From the NCBI GenBank assembly GCA_024742275.1, contig JANSYS010000016.1, positions 42,926 through 106,925 of the forward strand: a stretch of DNA of 64,000 nt. The letters are read 5' to 3'. The DNA is from Alphaproteobacteria bacterium. GTDB lineage: Bacteria; Pseudomonadota; Alphaproteobacteria; Thalassobaculales; Thalassobaculaceae. The stretch's first letter is position 1; each line of letters starts with the position of its first letter. The notes under the pieces are model-generated. The model was not told the origin of the DNA. It searched no databases and saw nothing but the letters and a program-made list of their open reading frames with translations. Shown one piece after another: positions 1-11,547 of this stretch. Both the position numbers and the translations under genes were made by a program.

Positions 1-1120
<1,120 letters not shown>

Positions 1121-1222
1121 TCGGTGTCCCCCCTCTCGGGTGCAGCGGCCATGTCGCCCTCCGGGCAGGCCGCGCGATTGGTTCGCTGGCGAGCGTTCGC
1201 GTCCGGTCAACCGGCCGGACGG

Positions 1223-2299
1223 TCAGTGCGCCTCGACCAGCACGTCCGTCCAGAGTTCCTCGACATCCGGCTCCGGACTCTGCTGAGCGAAGTCGGCGGC
1301 GTCGGTGATGAGATCCTTCACCTCCCGATCCACCTTCTTCAGAGTGTCCTCGTCCACCCCCTGATCCAGGACAAGACGGCGCAGAGTATCGATCGGGTCG
1401 TGCTCCTGGCGCATCTTGTTGACCTCCTCCTTGGTCCGGTACTTGGCCGGATCGGACATGGAGTGACCGCGGTAGCGGTAGGTCTTCATTTCCAGGATGA
1501 ACGGACCCTTGCCCTCTCGACAGTGCTTGACCGCCTTTTCGCCCGCCGCCTTGACGGCCAGGACGTCCATGCCGTCCACCTCTTCGCCGGGAATGCCGTA
1601 GGCGTGGCCGCGCTGAGCCAGGGAGGGGCCGGCGGCCGCACGATGCTGGGACGTGCCCATGGCGTACTTGTTGTTCTCGATGATGAAGATCACCGGGAGC
1701 TTCCAAAGGGCGGCCATGTTGAAGCTCTCATAGACCTGGCCCTGGTTCACCGCACCGTCGCCGAGATAGGTCAAGGAAACCCGATCGGTTTTCCGGTAAC
1801 GGTGATTGAAGCCGAGGCCGGTACCGATCGGCACCTGCGCGCCGACGATCCCATGGCCGCCATAGAAGTTCTTCTCGCGGCTGAACATGTGCATCGAGCC
1901 GCCCTTACCCTTGGAGTATCCGCCTATGCGTCCGGTCAGTTCCGCCATGACGCCACGGGCTTCCATTCCGCAGGCCAGCATGTGGCCATGATCGCGATAG
2001 GAGGTCACGACCGTATCGCCCTCCCCGATCGCCGCCTGCATCCCGACGACCACCGCCTCCTGTCCAATGTAGAGGTGACAGAAGCCGCCGATCAGGCCCA
2101 TGCCATAGAGTTGCCCCGCCTTCTCCTCGAAGCGGCGGATCACCAGCATGCCGCGATAGTAGCCGATGAGCTCGTCCTTGGACGGCATCGCTTTCGTCGC
2201 GGTTGCGGATCTGGCAGTACGGGACGTGCGTTTGGCAGCAGGTTTTTTCGTGGCGCCCGAATTATTCGAGGCCGACTTCGTCGTGGCTGCACGGGCCAT
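1223..2299 (-). CDS. pdhA: Pyruvate dehydrogenase E1 component subunit alpha
   Basis: Alpha subunit of the pyruvate dehydrogenase E1 heterotetramer; with PdhB it binds thiamine diphosphate and decarboxylates pyruvate. The protein of 358 residues carries the thiamine-diphosphate motif beginning GDGAVNQG (about residue 180) and ending in IIENN, and the phosphorylation-loop region YGGHGIVGAQ. I chose the ATG at 2299 because a GGGGGAGA ribosome site lies five bases before it; a longer frame begins at 2344 without such support. The first 35 or so residues are rich in Ala, Lys, Ser and Thr and precede the catalytic core, which starts near DELIGYYRGM. It is followed by pdhB and preceded by ftsB, the usual order in this group. 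Confidence 0.95.
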   Translation of the reverse strand: MARAATTKSASNNSGATKKPAAKRTSRTARSATATKAMPSKDELIGYYRGMLVIRRFEEKAGQLYGMGLIGGFCHLYIGQEAVVVGMQAAIGEGDTVVTSYRDHGHMLACGMEARGVMAELTGRIGGYSKGKGGSMHMFSREKNFYGGHGIVGAQVPIGTGLGFNHRYRKTDRVSLTYLGDGAVNQGQVYESFNMAALWKLPVIFIIENNKYAMGTSQHRAAAGPSLAQRGHAYGIPGEEVDGMDVLAVKAAGEKAVKHCREGKGPFILEMKTYRYRGHSMSDPAKYRTKEEVNKMRQEHDPIDTLRRLVLDQGVDEDTLKKVDREVKDLITDAADFAQQSPEPDVEELWTDVLVEAH

Positions 2300-2457
2300 G
2301 GGTCTCCCCCTGTTCGTGGCCGGGGCGCTTTTGGTCCGCGCCAACCCGGTGCAAACAGAACTAAGGGAAACACGTCACATTTTCAAGATGCGTAACATCT
2401 TGTGTTGCAACGCAAAAATGTATTTTAACTGTTTTCCGGTTAAGCGCTCGAAATCAC

Positions 2458-2811
2458 TCAGCGAACAGCGACGTTTAAGACCAGGTCCCCGGTCGGAATG
2501 AGCCCGTTGCCGATGACGACGGAATCCGCTGGAACATACCCGAGAACCAAACGCGCCCGTTCTTCCAGCAGATCCGTGTCCAGGCTGCCCGGATGAAGGC
2601 GAACGACCCGGTCCTCGAGCGCGCGGCGTTCGGCCGCGACACCGGCCAGCACGGCGCCGGCATCGGCGATCTCCACGTCAAGACGCTGCCAGGCCCGCAG
2701 GCCACGATCGCCTTCAACCGCATGAAACACGAAATAAGCCATCAGCAGGGAGGCCATCAAGGGCCCGAGAACCTTTGGAACGCGACGCTTCAGTTCCGTC
2801 GACAAGGACAT
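2458..2811 (-). CDS. ftsB: Septum formation initiator family protein (FtsB/DivIC)
   Basis: Small bitopic membrane protein of the divisome; in the family it forms a coiled coil with FtsL and links FtsQ to septal wall synthesis. The 117-residue product has a cytoplasmic start with basic residues (ELKRRVPK), one transmembrane helix at about residues 14-34, then a short periplasmic coiled coil rich in Ala, Glu, Arg and Leu (VEIADAGAVLAGVAAERRALE), and the family-typical segment ERARLVLGYVPADSVV. The start at 2811 is set by AGGAGG six bases upstream; the frame is open further upstream to 2868. Its place between eno and pdhA is the normal alphaproteobacterial location, which supports the assignment despite weak primary sequence conservation. 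Confidence 0.85.
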   Translation of the reverse strand: MSLSTELKRRVPKVLGPLMASLLMAYFVFHAVEGDRGLRAWQRLDVEIADAGAVLAGVAAERRALEDRVVRLHPGSLDTDLLEERARLVLGYVPADSVVIGNGLIPTGDLVLNVAVR

Positions 2812-2955
2812 CACGCCCTCCTGATCACGAATCGTCCGCATTGAATCATGAGCGGAATCAAGGGTCACCGTGAACAGAACGCGAATCGAAGGGCTGCAGG
2901 GCGCGAATCCGGGGAACGTGTTGCAGAAATGACTCAGCCGACGCGCCGGGCGGCG

Positions 2956-3558
2956 TCAGGCCCTGCGCGTGTGCTTCAACGCCCTTTCGCGCCACGCATT
3001 GAGCACGTCGGCGATGATGATCGCGTCGCCGGACCCGTCCTCGAACACCAACCCAACCGGCAAGATCTGGCTGTGACCGGTCAGAAATCGGTTCAGCGCC
3101 CGCATGACGGCAAATCCCCGATCGGCGTCGAACACGACATAGGCGAGCTTCGGATTGCGCCCGGTACCGCGTCCGGCCATGGAGAATTCCGAGACCTCAT
3201 CCCAACGATACCGGCGAACCGACCAGAGCCGCGCAACTGTCATCCCGTCGCGGTCGAGACGGACCTGCAGTCGGTTCAGAAGGTTGGTCGCGGCGAGAAA
3301 CAATCCGCCCGCGATGAAGCCGATGGCGATCATGGCCCAGCCGGTTTCGGGCCGTGGTTCGTCTCCGACGACGAGCGCTCCGCCTGTCGCCGCAACCACG
3401 GCACAGGCAAACGGGAACACGCCCCGCCGCCATCCGGGCAGCTTCAGGGTGTCACTGTCGCCGAGCCTGGATGGATGCGTTCGGGGCTTGTCCGAGCGAG
3501 GCTTCGACGCCCGGAGGCCGTCGCCGGACGGTCTCGCCGTTTCGGGATTGTTGCGCAT
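2956..3558 (-). CDS. Small membrane protein of unknown function (two transmembrane helices, PH-like C-terminal half)
   Basis: I do not recognise a named family with certainty. The 200-residue protein has a polar, basic N-terminus (residues 1-44), two hydrophobic helices (about 46-65 and 73-91), then a soluble domain of beta-strand character beginning LQVRLDRDGMTVARLWSVRRYRWDEV. Two adjacent helices followed by a strand-rich domain resembles bacterial PH-domain (YdbS/YokE-type) membrane proteins, but that is inference from layout only. It lies 13 bases downstream of the eno stop on the same strand, so it is probably in the eno transcript. A CGGA-like site precedes the start. Confidence 0.65.
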   Translation of the reverse strand: MRNNPETARPSGDGLRASKPRSDKPRTHPSRLGDSDTLKLPGWRRGVFPFACAVVAATGGALVVGDEPRPETGWAMIAIGFIAGGLFLAATNLLNRLQVRLDRDGMTVARLWSVRRYRWDEVSEFSMAGRGTGRNPKLAYVVFDADRGFAVMRALNRFLTGHSQILPVGLVFEDGSGDAIIIADVLNAWRERALKHTRRA

Positions 3559-3571
3559 TCCGACCGATCAG

Positions 3572-4942
<1,371 letters not shown>

Positions 4943-5002
4943 TCAACACGACAAGTTCAACAAGACGTGAGGTTGAAGGGCAGGGTGTAAACACCGCGAC
5001 GT

Positions 5003-5031
5003 TTGAAAAGAGCGCCTTTTGGTATTAAATA
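5003..5031 (+). promoter_or_regulatory. Sigma-70 type promoter for the 5081 gene
   Basis: TTGAAA at 5003-5008 and TAAATA at 5026-5031 are separated by exactly 17 bases, close to the housekeeping consensus, in an AT-rich patch of an otherwise GC-rich region. The expected transcription start is near 5038, about 43 bases before the ATG at 5081. The call is from hexamer match and spacing only. Confidence 0.55.
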
Positions 5032-5080
5032 GTGGAAGCCGTTCAGAATTAACGTTCGGCGCATGATCAGGGAGTTCGAC

Positions 5081-5512
5081 ATGGCCATCGGCGGCGTCGA
5101 GACGCAGTCCACCGCTCAGCTGTCCACGCTGCGGAACACACAGACGGCCCGGACAGAAGATACCCGCGCCCAGCAGGAAGTGCAGGATGCCAGGTTCATC
5201 TCCAGCGGTGCCACGGAGACGGAAAGCGTCGCGGCCCGGTCGGGCGTCAACGAGGACGTCGCGGATCGCTTCGGCTTCGGAACGCCGGCGACGACACTCG
5301 ACAGCCAGTCGCTCAGCACGCTGATCCAGGCGACGCAGGAACAGAACGACTCACAGGCCCAGGACGACAGCGACGCGGAATCGCTAGCCGCCGACGAGAC
5401 GCGCCAGCAGCAGGCCGTCGCCGGGAACAGCACAAACTCTCTTGCGCCGGGCACGACGGCCGGCTTAGCGAACGGGTCGACCGATACGCGGGGCGTTTCG
5501 CTCCTGGTTTAG
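5081..5512 (+). CDS. Hypothetical polar, low-complexity protein
   Basis: No family recognised. The 143-residue product is very rich in Ser, Thr, Gln, Asp and Ala, has no cysteine or tryptophan, no signal peptide and no membrane segment, and looks largely disordered. It begins MAIGGVETQSTAQLSTLR. The start at 5081 is supported by a CAGGGAG ribosome site six bases upstream; an ATG at 5063 is in frame but unsupported. A good promoter (5003-5031) and a downstream hairpin (5541-5560) make it a monocistronic unit divergent from eno. Its N-terminus loosely resembles small flagellar or secreted structural proteins, but I would not assign a function. Confidence 0.6.
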   Translation: MAIGGVETQSTAQLSTLRNTQTARTEDTRAQQEVQDARFISSGATETESVAARSGVNEDVADRFGFGTPATTLDSQSLSTLIQATQEQNDSQAQDDSDAESLAADETRQQQAVAGNSTNSLAPGTTAGLANGSTDTRGVSLLV

Positions 5513-5540
5513 TCCCGGCGACCATTACGGATACACTTCG

Positions 5541-5563
5541 CGGCGGCCCCAGGGCCGCCGTTT
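5541..5563 (+). terminator. Probable terminator after the 5081 gene
   Basis: A GC-rich inverted repeat, CGGCGGCC and GGCCGCCG around a four-base loop, is followed by only three T residues (5561-5563). It lies about 30 bases after the stop at 5512. The short T run makes it a weak intrinsic terminator. Confidence 0.4.
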
Positions 5564-5646
5564 GCGTCCGGGAGAGGATCTACCGGACACCATGTTTCGC
5601 GGAGGCTCACGCGTCTCCTGCTTTCTCCTAGTTCGCCCGGTGTGCC

Positions 5647-6138
5647 ATGTCCGATACGCTCAACAGCCCCGCGTTCAGCGCGCTCTCCGCTCCGGCCGAA
5701 CTGGGAAACGACTATCCCGGCGATCTGGCGGACGCATCCGCCGGGCGGATCAAGCGCCGGCTCGGCGTGTATGGCGGCCTCAACAACTACGGCGTGAACC
5801 ATGTCACCTTGCCGGTGGGGTGCCAGTCCGCGCTGCGCCACTGGCATACGCGGCAGGACGAGTTCGTCATGGTGTTGAGCGGTGAACTGATCCTCCTGAC
5901 CAACTCGGGAGAACAAACGCTCGGCGCCGGAGACTGCGCCGCCTTCCCCGCCGGTCGCGCCGACGGCCACGCGCTTGTCAACAGATCCGCAACCGAAGCC
6001 ACGTATTTGGAGATCGGCGACCGTACCGCCGGCGACGAAGTCGACTATCCGGATGTGGACATGGCCGTGCGTTGGATCGATGGAAAGGAGTTCTTCGTTC
6101 GCCGGAGCGACGGATCGATCATCAAGAAAGTCGGCTGA
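5647..6138 (+). CDS. Cupin-domain protein
   Basis: Single-domain cupin of 163 residues with unknown substrate. The first cupin motif is seen as HWHTRQDEFVMVLSGE (about residues 69-84), giving two His and one Glu as metal ligands, and the second motif region as GDCAAFPAGRADGHALVN with the final His near residue 107. Proteins of this type often bind a metal and act on small sugars or carboxylates, or simply sense them; the sequence does not tell which. It is convergent with the TPR gene, with only six bases between their stops. Confidence 0.8.
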   Translation: MSDTLNSPAFSALSAPAELGNDYPGDLADASAGRIKRRLGVYGGLNNYGVNHVTLPVGCQSALRHWHTRQDEFVMVLSGELILLTNSGEQTLGAGDCAAFPAGRADGHALVNRSATEATYLEIGDRTAGDEVDYPDVDMAVRWIDGKEFFVRRSDGSIIKKVG

Positions 6139-6144
6139 TGACCG

Positions 6145-7539
6145 TCAATCCCTCGCCAAGAGAGCCTCGGCTCTTGCACGAGCCCCATCGGCCGCTTCCT
6201 GTCGACCGATCGCATTGAGGGCTTCGGCGTATTTTCGCCAACTCCAAGCGGAAGTCGGTTTCGCGGCAGTCCGTTCTGCCAGAAGCGCCCGCGCCAGCCG
6301 CGCGTCGGCCTCGACGGCAGCGCTGACAAGCATTTCCTCGAAGACATCCCGCTGGGCGTGGCTGCCGCCAATACAGTACAGGTCGTAGCGGATCGAATGC
6401 AGCGCCTCGACCGTTCCTACCGCGTCGCCTTTCGCCAATGCCGCCATCGCCGCCGCCGTCGCCGTCCCGACGCGGGCGGCAACGCGGCCCTGCGTAGTCG
6501 ATGCACTGGCATAGCGCTCCAAATGCCCGGCCAGTGCCGCCGCAGCTTCCGGTTCTCCGCCTTTGATCAACGCCATCAGGTAATGGAGCGACACGAAGAC
6601 CAGTTCATGGTCCTCCACATGCCTCATCGAGATGCGTGCGAGATCCTTCCACCGGGCGCCGACGTCGACCCCGTACATCTCCAAGCGCCACAGAAGCGAA
6701 GCGCCGTTGCAGACGTCAAGATACATGTCGGCGTCCAGATCGGAGGCGATCTGCCGATCATAGAGCGCCAGTACGGCATCGAACTCGTGGCGTTCGAGAT
6801 GAAACAACGCCTGATGCCAATAGAGGTGGAAGCGGAAGTTGTTGGTCGACGACCAGGACGGCTCCAGCCCTTTCACCCAGTCCACCCCTTCCCGGTGGCG
6901 ACCCTGCATCTCGAGGACATGGGCGACCGCATGCACGGCCCAGGCATCGCCGGGATTGCGCTCCACGGCCTCTCGTCCGACCGCCTCGGCTTGAGCATAC
7001 TCGCCCGCTTCCTCGAGACCGAAGGCGTGCATGCCGAGCAGAAAGCCGTAGTCGGGGTCGTCGGCACTCCATTCCGGCAGGACTCGGGCTGTGCTGTCCC
7101 GCATCATCCGTCCTTCGCCGGCATAGAAATGATTGAAATGGGCGAGGCGCAAGGCAAGAACATCCTTCGGATGGTCGACGACGATCCGTTCCCAGCAGCG
7201 GGTCGTCTCGTCGATGTCCTCAGCGCACCAAGCCTCCAGCGCCGCAAGATGCTGCGCCTCCCGATCGTTCATGCCGGCCGCGTCGGCCTTGGATCGCGCT
7301 GCGGCCAGCGCGCTCTTGGCCCGCTCGGCCATGGCCCCGCTTCCAAAGAGTTTGAAGAGATACCCTTTTGCGACATGGCCCATGGGCATGTCCGGGTCGG
7401 CCGCAAGAACCTGTTTCAATTCGTTGCCGATATCCCGGCCGAACCCGAGGTAGGAAGAAACCATGCGATCGAACGCCATCACGGCATCCGGCCGAGCTGT
7501 GGTGTAGGTTAGGCCGTAGCGGCCTTCCTGGATCGCCAT
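6145..7539 (-). CDS. Tetratricopeptide repeat protein, TTC38-like
   Basis: A 464-residue soluble alpha-helical protein matching the TTC38-type TPR family: it starts with a short lead-in (GRYGLTYTTARPDAVMAFDRMVSSYLGFGRD) followed by degenerate TPR units through to the end, such as RNPGDAWAVHAVAHVLEMQG (about residues 193-212). The family is widespread in proteobacteria and animals, and its function is not established. AAGGAG four bases before the ATG at 7539 supports the start. It sits 18 bases downstream of the kdsA stop on the same strand, so it is probably cotranscribed with kdsA. No signal peptide or membrane helix. Confidence 0.8.
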   Translation of the reverse strand: MAIQEGRYGLTYTTARPDAVMAFDRMVSSYLGFGRDIGNELKQVLAADPDMPMGHVAKGYLFKLFGSGAMAERAKSALAAARSKADAAGMNDREAQHLAALEAWCAEDIDETTRCWERIVVDHPKDVLALRLAHFNHFYAGEGRMMRDSTARVLPEWSADDPDYGFLLGMHAFGLEEAGEYAQAEAVGREAVERNPGDAWAVHAVAHVLEMQGRHREGVDWVKGLEPSWSSTNNFRFHLYWHQALFHLERHEFDAVLALYDRQIASDLDADMYLDVCNGASLLWRLEMYGVDVGARWKDLARISMRHVEDHELVFVSLHYLMALIKGGEPEAAAALAGHLERYASASTTQGRVAARVGTATAAAMAALAKGDAVGTVEALHSIRYDLYCIGGSHAQRDVFEEMLVSAAVEADARLARALLAERTAAKPTSAWSWRKYAEALNAIGRQEAADGARARAEALLARD

Positions 7540-7557
7540 GACGCTCCTTTTCCGCCC

Positions 7558-8403
7558 TCAATCGAGCGTGATCGGATTCGCTTTGGCAATGCTATCGAAG
7601 GCCCTGAATGTGGCCAACAGGCCGGCGACCTGATCAAGCGGAACCATGTTCGGGCCGTCGGACGGCGCGCTGTCGGGCTCGGGATGGCACTCCATGAAAA
7701 CCGCCGCGACGCCGACCGCCAGAGCGGCGCGCGCGATCACCGGCACGAACTCGCGCTGACCACCGGAAGAGTTGCCCTTGCCGCCCGGCTGCTGGACGGA
7801 ATGGGTCGCGTCGATCACCACCGGATACCCGTCGCGGGCCATTTCCGGCAGACCGCGCATGTCGGAGACCAGGGTGTTGTAGCCGAAGCTGGTGCCGCGG
7901 TCGGTGAGCAGAATGTTCATGTTGCCTGTCGCGGCCACCTTGGCGGCGATGTTTGCGACATCCCAGGGGGCCAGAAACTGCCCTTTCTTCACATTGACGG
8001 CCTTGCCCGTCTCCCCTGCGGCCACGACAAGATCCGTCTGTCGGCACAGGAACGCCGGGATCTGAAGCACGTCGACGGCTTGGGCGGCGATCGCGCATTG
8101 GGCAGGTTCGTGAACGTCGGTCAGCACCGGGCAACCGAACTTCTCGCGGATCTCGGACAGGATCGACAGTCCCCGGTCGATGCCGACGCCGCGTCCGGCG
8201 TTCAGGCTGGTGCGGTTCGCCTTATCGTAGGACGCCTTGAAGATCAGCGGGACCCCGGCAGCGGCCGTGATCGCGACGAGCTCCTCGGCAACCTCCAGCG
8301 CATGCTCCCGGCTTTCGATCTGACATGGCCCGGCGATCAGGGAGAACGGGCGGTCGTTGGCGACGGCAACGTCGCCGATACGCACGGTGCGGGCGGCAGG
8401 CAT
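7558..8403 (-). CDS. kdsA: 3-deoxy-8-phosphooctulonate (KDO-8-phosphate) synthase, metal-dependent class
   Basis: Condenses phosphoenolpyruvate with arabinose 5-phosphate to give KDO-8-phosphate for the lipopolysaccharide core. The 281-residue protein is full length. It has Cys at position 27 in IAGPCQIES, with His201 (DATHSVQQ), Glu238 (MECHPEPD) and Asp249 (SDGPN). The spacing of these four (174, 37 and 11 residues) is what I recall for the metal ligands of the Aquifex-type metal-dependent enzyme; the E. coli type has Asn at the Cys site. The gene lies 18 bases after pyrG on the same strand. Confidence 0.95.
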   Translation of the reverse strand: MPAARTVRIGDVAVANDRPFSLIAGPCQIESREHALEVAEELVAITAAAGVPLIFKASYDKANRTSLNAGRGVGIDRGLSILSEIREKFGCPVLTDVHEPAQCAIAAQAVDVLQIPAFLCRQTDLVVAAGETGKAVNVKKGQFLAPWDVANIAAKVAATGNMNILLTDRGTSFGYNTLVSDMRGLPEMARDGYPVVIDATHSVQQPGGKGNSSGGQREFVPVIARAALAVGVAAVFMECHPEPDSAPSDGPNMVPLDQVAGLLATFRAFDSIAKANPITLD

Positions 8404-8421
8404 AGCGGGGTCCTTTCCGGA

Positions 8422-10056
8422 TCAGACCAGACGCGACTGCTCCACCGCCGCGGCGATGAAGCTGGTGAACAGCGGATGCGGATCGAACGGCTTTGACTTC
8501 AGCTCCGGATGAAACTGCACGCCTACGAACCAAGGATGGTCCGGCCGCTCGACGATCTCCGGCAGCACCCCGTCCGGCGACATCCCGGAGAACCGCAATC
8601 CCGCCTCTTCCAGGGCCGGCTTGTAGTTGATGTTGACCTCGTAGCGGTGCCGATGACGCTCGTGAATCAGGCCGTCGCCGTAGATGTCGCGCACCCGGCT
8701 ACCGTCTTCCAGCCGACACTCATAGGCCCCGAGACGCATGGTGCCGCCATAGTCGCTCTCCGAATCGCGGGTCTCCGTCACATTCCCCCGGGTCCATTCG
8801 GTGAGCAGGCCGACGACCGGCTCATCGCAGGGACCGAACTCGGTGGAGCCGGCATTCGGGACGCCCCCGCCAGAGCGGGCCGCCTCGATACAGGCCATCT
8901 GCATGCCGAAGCAGATTCCGAAATACGGGATCTTGCGCTCGCGCGCAAAGGTCACGGCGGCGATCTTGCCCTCCGATCCTCGCTCACCGAACCCACCTGG
9001 CACCAGGATGCCGTGGACATCCTCGAGGCGCATGACCGCTTCGCTCTCGGTCTCGAAGATCTCGCTGTCGATCCAGTCGAGCTCGACCTTCACATTGTTG
9101 GCGATGCCGCCATGGGTCAGCGCTTCGGCTAGAGACTTATAGCTATCCAGCAGGCTCGTGTATTTGCCGACGACCGCGATCTTGACCCTGCCCTCCGGAT
9201 TGTCGACCCGGTCCATGATCCCGGTCCAGCGTTCCAGATTCGGCTCGCTCTCGTCCTGCAGCAATCCGAAATGGCGGAGCACTTCGGTATCCAGTCCGTC
9301 CTCGTGATAGCGCAGCGGCACCGCGTAGATCGACGACGCGTCCAGGGCCGGAATGACCGCTTCGGGACGGATGTTACAGAACTGACCGATCTTGCGGCGC
9401 TGGTCGCTCGGGATATCCCTGTCACAGCGGCACAACAGGATGTCCGGCTGGATACCGACGCTCTGCAGCTCCTTGACCGAGTGCTGGGTCGGCTTGGTCT
9501 TTAGCTCGCCAGCAGACGGGATGTAGGGAACCAGCGTGAGATGCAGGAACAGCGACCGCTCGTGGCCGAGTTCGTTGCCGAGCTGACGAATCGCCTCGAG
9601 AAACGGCAGGCCTTCGATATCGCCCACCGTCCCGCCGATCTCGCACAGAACGAAGTCCTCGTCCGTGATGTCGCCCTTGGCGAACTCCTTGATGGCGTCG
9701 GTGACGTGCGGAATGACTTGAATGGTGGCGCCGAGATAGTCGCCGCGACGCTCCCGCGTGATCACGTCCATGTATATCTGGCCGGTGGTCACGTTGTCGC
9801 TCTTGCGCGCCGCGACGCCAGTGAAACGCTCGTAGTGGCCAAGATCCAGATCCGTCTCCGCCCCATCATCGGTGACGTAGACCTCACCGTGCTGATACGG
9901 ACTCATGGTGCCCGGATCCACGTTCAGATAGGGGTCCAGCTTGCGCAGACGAACCTTGTAGCCGCGTGCTTGCAGCAACGCGCCCAAGGCTGCGGAGGCG
10001 AGACCTTTTCCAAGGGAGGAGACCACGCCGCCGGTAATGAAGATAAACCGCGTCAT
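8422..10056 (-). CDS. pyrG: CTP synthase (glutamine hydrolysing)
   Basis: Forms CTP from UTP, ATP and glutamine. The 544-residue protein shows the N-terminal synthetase domain starting [18 protein letters not shown] (P-loop, residues 9-17) and a C-terminal class I glutamine amidotransferase domain with the nucleophile elbow YFGICFGMQ (Cys near residue 382) and the His-Glu pair in [11 protein letters not shown] (about 518-528). It is flanked by secG upstream and kdsA downstream on the same strand, as in many Alphaproteobacteria. Confidence 0.98.
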   Translation of the reverse strand: MTRFIFITGGVVSSLGKGLASAALGALLQARGYKVRLRKLDPYLNVDPGTMSPYQHGEVYVTDDGAETDLDLGHYERFTGVAARKSDNVTTGQIYMDVITRERRGDYLGATIQVIPHVTDAIKEFAKGDITDEDFVLCEIGGTVGDIEGLPFLEAIRQLGNELGHERSLFLHLTLVPYIPSAGELKTKPTQHSVKELQSVGIQPDILLCRCDRDIPSDQRRKIGQFCNIRPEAVIPALDASSIYAVPLRYHEDGLDTEVLRHFGLLQDESEPNLERWTGIMDRVDNPEGRVKIAVVGKYTSLLDSYKSLAEALTHGGIANNVKVELDWIDSEIFETESEAVMRLEDVHGILVPGGFGERGSEGKIAAVTFARERKIPYFGICFGMQMACIEAARSGGGVPNAGSTEFGPCDEPVVGLLTEWTRGNVTETRDSESDYGGTMRLGAYECRLEDGSRVRDIYGDGLIHERHRHRYEVNINYKPALEEAGLRFSGMSPDGVLPEIVERPDHPWFVGVQFHPELKSKPFDPHPLFTSFIAAAVEQSRLV

Positions 10057-10168
10057 GGGCGTTCCTTATACATCATCGGGCGCGATCCAAGCACGCGTTG
10101 TGACAATCCGGCGCCACGAATGCGGTGCCGGCCGAGAACGGGCGGGAATTTCCCGCTATATCAAGATG

Positions 10169-10492
10169 TTACTGTGAGAGAGGCGCTGCCGGAGCGGTCG
10201 GCTCGTCTGATTGCTCGACGGCCGGAGCCCGGTCGACGATCGACGATGTGGTCGTCTGCGACGCGAGAATCGCCAACACGAGGCTGGTCGTCATAAAGCA
10301 CGCAGCGAGAATCGCCGTGGTCCGCGTCAGCAAATTAGCTGTCCCGCGCGCCGACATGAAAGACCCAAGGCCACCACCGCCGCCGCCGCCGCCGCCGATG
10401 CCGAGCCCCCCGCCCTCGCTACGTTGCAGCAGCACGGTGACGATCAGCGCGAGCGCGATCATGAGATGTACGGTGAGAATAATCAGTTCCAT
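10169..10492 (-). CDS. secG: Preprotein translocase subunit SecG
   Basis: Small two-helix subunit of the SecYEG channel. In 107 residues it has a first transmembrane helix (about 2-21), the conserved LLQRSEGGGLG, a long run of glycines in the connecting loop, the conserved GTANLLTRTTAILA and a second helix (about 55-76), followed by a polar tail ending APLSQ. The glycine run is encoded by a (GCC) triplet repeat on the plus strand near 10371-10398. The gene lies between tpiA and pyrG. Confidence 0.93.
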   Translation of the reverse strand: MELIILTVHLMIALALIVTVLLQRSEGGGLGIGGGGGGGGGLGSFMSARGTANLLTRTTAILAACFMTTSLVLAILASQTTTSSIVDRAPAVEQSDEPTAPAAPLSQ

Positions 10493-10609
10493 GTCGAACC
10501 CCGGTCTTCGGTCGGCGCGGTTTGTACCGCTTCCGTCGGTCGTTGGCCAGTCCGTCGTTTACTCACGCCAAGTTGCGACCGCACGCGCTGACGGGCGGCG
10601 CGGTCGCGG

Positions 10610-11353
10610 TCAGGGCGTCGCCCTGGCAATGCCGAGAAAATCCTCGGCCTTCAGAGAGGCGCCGCCGACGAGCGCACCATTCACATTCTCGACCGCCATC
10701 AGTTCGGCGGCGTTGCCCGGTTTCACGGATCCGCCGTACAGCACCCTGACGCTGTCCGCGTCGCCTGTGATTTCCGACAGGACCGCACGGATATGGGCGT
10801 GGACGGCGGCCACGTCATCCGCGGTCGGCGTGCGTCCAGTTCCGATCGCCCAGACGGGCTCGTATGCGATGACCAGCGACCCGCCATCGAGACCGTCCGG
10901 GACGGAGCCCCGGAGCTGGCGCTCCACGACATCGGGGGCGGCGCCTGCATCGCGCTCCGCCTCGGTCTCGCCGACGCAAACGATCGGTACAAGGCCGGCC
11001 CGCCGAGCGGCCTGCGCCTTCGCGCGCACGGTGGCATCGTCTTCGCCGTGGTCGGCTCGACGTTCTGAATGACCGACGATCACATACCTGCACCCAAGAT
11101 CGGCGAGCATCTCCGGCGCGACGTCGCCCGTATGGGCGCCACTCTGCGCGGTGTGGCAGTCCTGAGCGCCGAGCTCGATCCCGCTGGACGCAAGGACGGC
11201 GCCGACCGGCGCGAGATAGACCGACGGCGGACAGACGGCCAGGTCGACGCCCGCGTCGCGCGCGCCGTCGACCAAAGCGGATGCGAGCATCTCGGCGGTC
11301 TTGCGGTCCAAGTTCATCTTCCAATTGCCTGCGATCAGCGCGCGCGGGGCCAC
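10610..11353 (-). CDS. tpiA: Triosephosphate isomerase
   Basis: Interconverts dihydroxyacetone phosphate and glyceraldehyde 3-phosphate. The 247-residue protein begins at a GTG (11353) preceded by GAGGAGGAG six bases upstream; the frame runs open to 11533 but the added residues do not resemble the family. Seen are GNWKMN (substrate Asn and Lys near residues 9-11), IVGHSERR (catalytic His) and [11 protein letters not shown] (catalytic Glu), then the phosphate-binding [11 protein letters not shown]. It is divergent from ppiD, with about 195 bases between the starts. Confidence 0.96.
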   Translation of the reverse strand: MAPRALIAGNWKMNLDRKTAEMLASALVDGARDAGVDLAVCPPSVYLAPVGAVLASSGIELGAQDCHTAQSGAHTGDVAPEMLADLGCRYVIVGHSERRADHGEDDATVRAKAQAARRAGLVPIVCVGETEAERDAGAAPDVVERQLRGSVPDGLDGGSLVIAYEPVWAIGTGRTPTADDVAAVHAHIRAVLSEITGDADSVRVLYGGSVKPGNAAELMAVENVNGALVGGASLKAEDFLGIARATP

Positions 11354-11547
11354 GGCGGTCTCCTCCTCGGTCGTCGCTCGATGGATCGGATTCAAGGCGT
11401 GCTCTACCACGGCCCGGCGCCCGGCGCCAACCGCCGACCCGGGCGTCCTGCCCTTCCCTCGCCCGAAGCCTTGCTTTCCAACGCCTACGGAGCCTACAAC
11501 CCTCATCCGAAGAGTACCCGCGACCCGCTGCATCAGGCCGCCAGATC

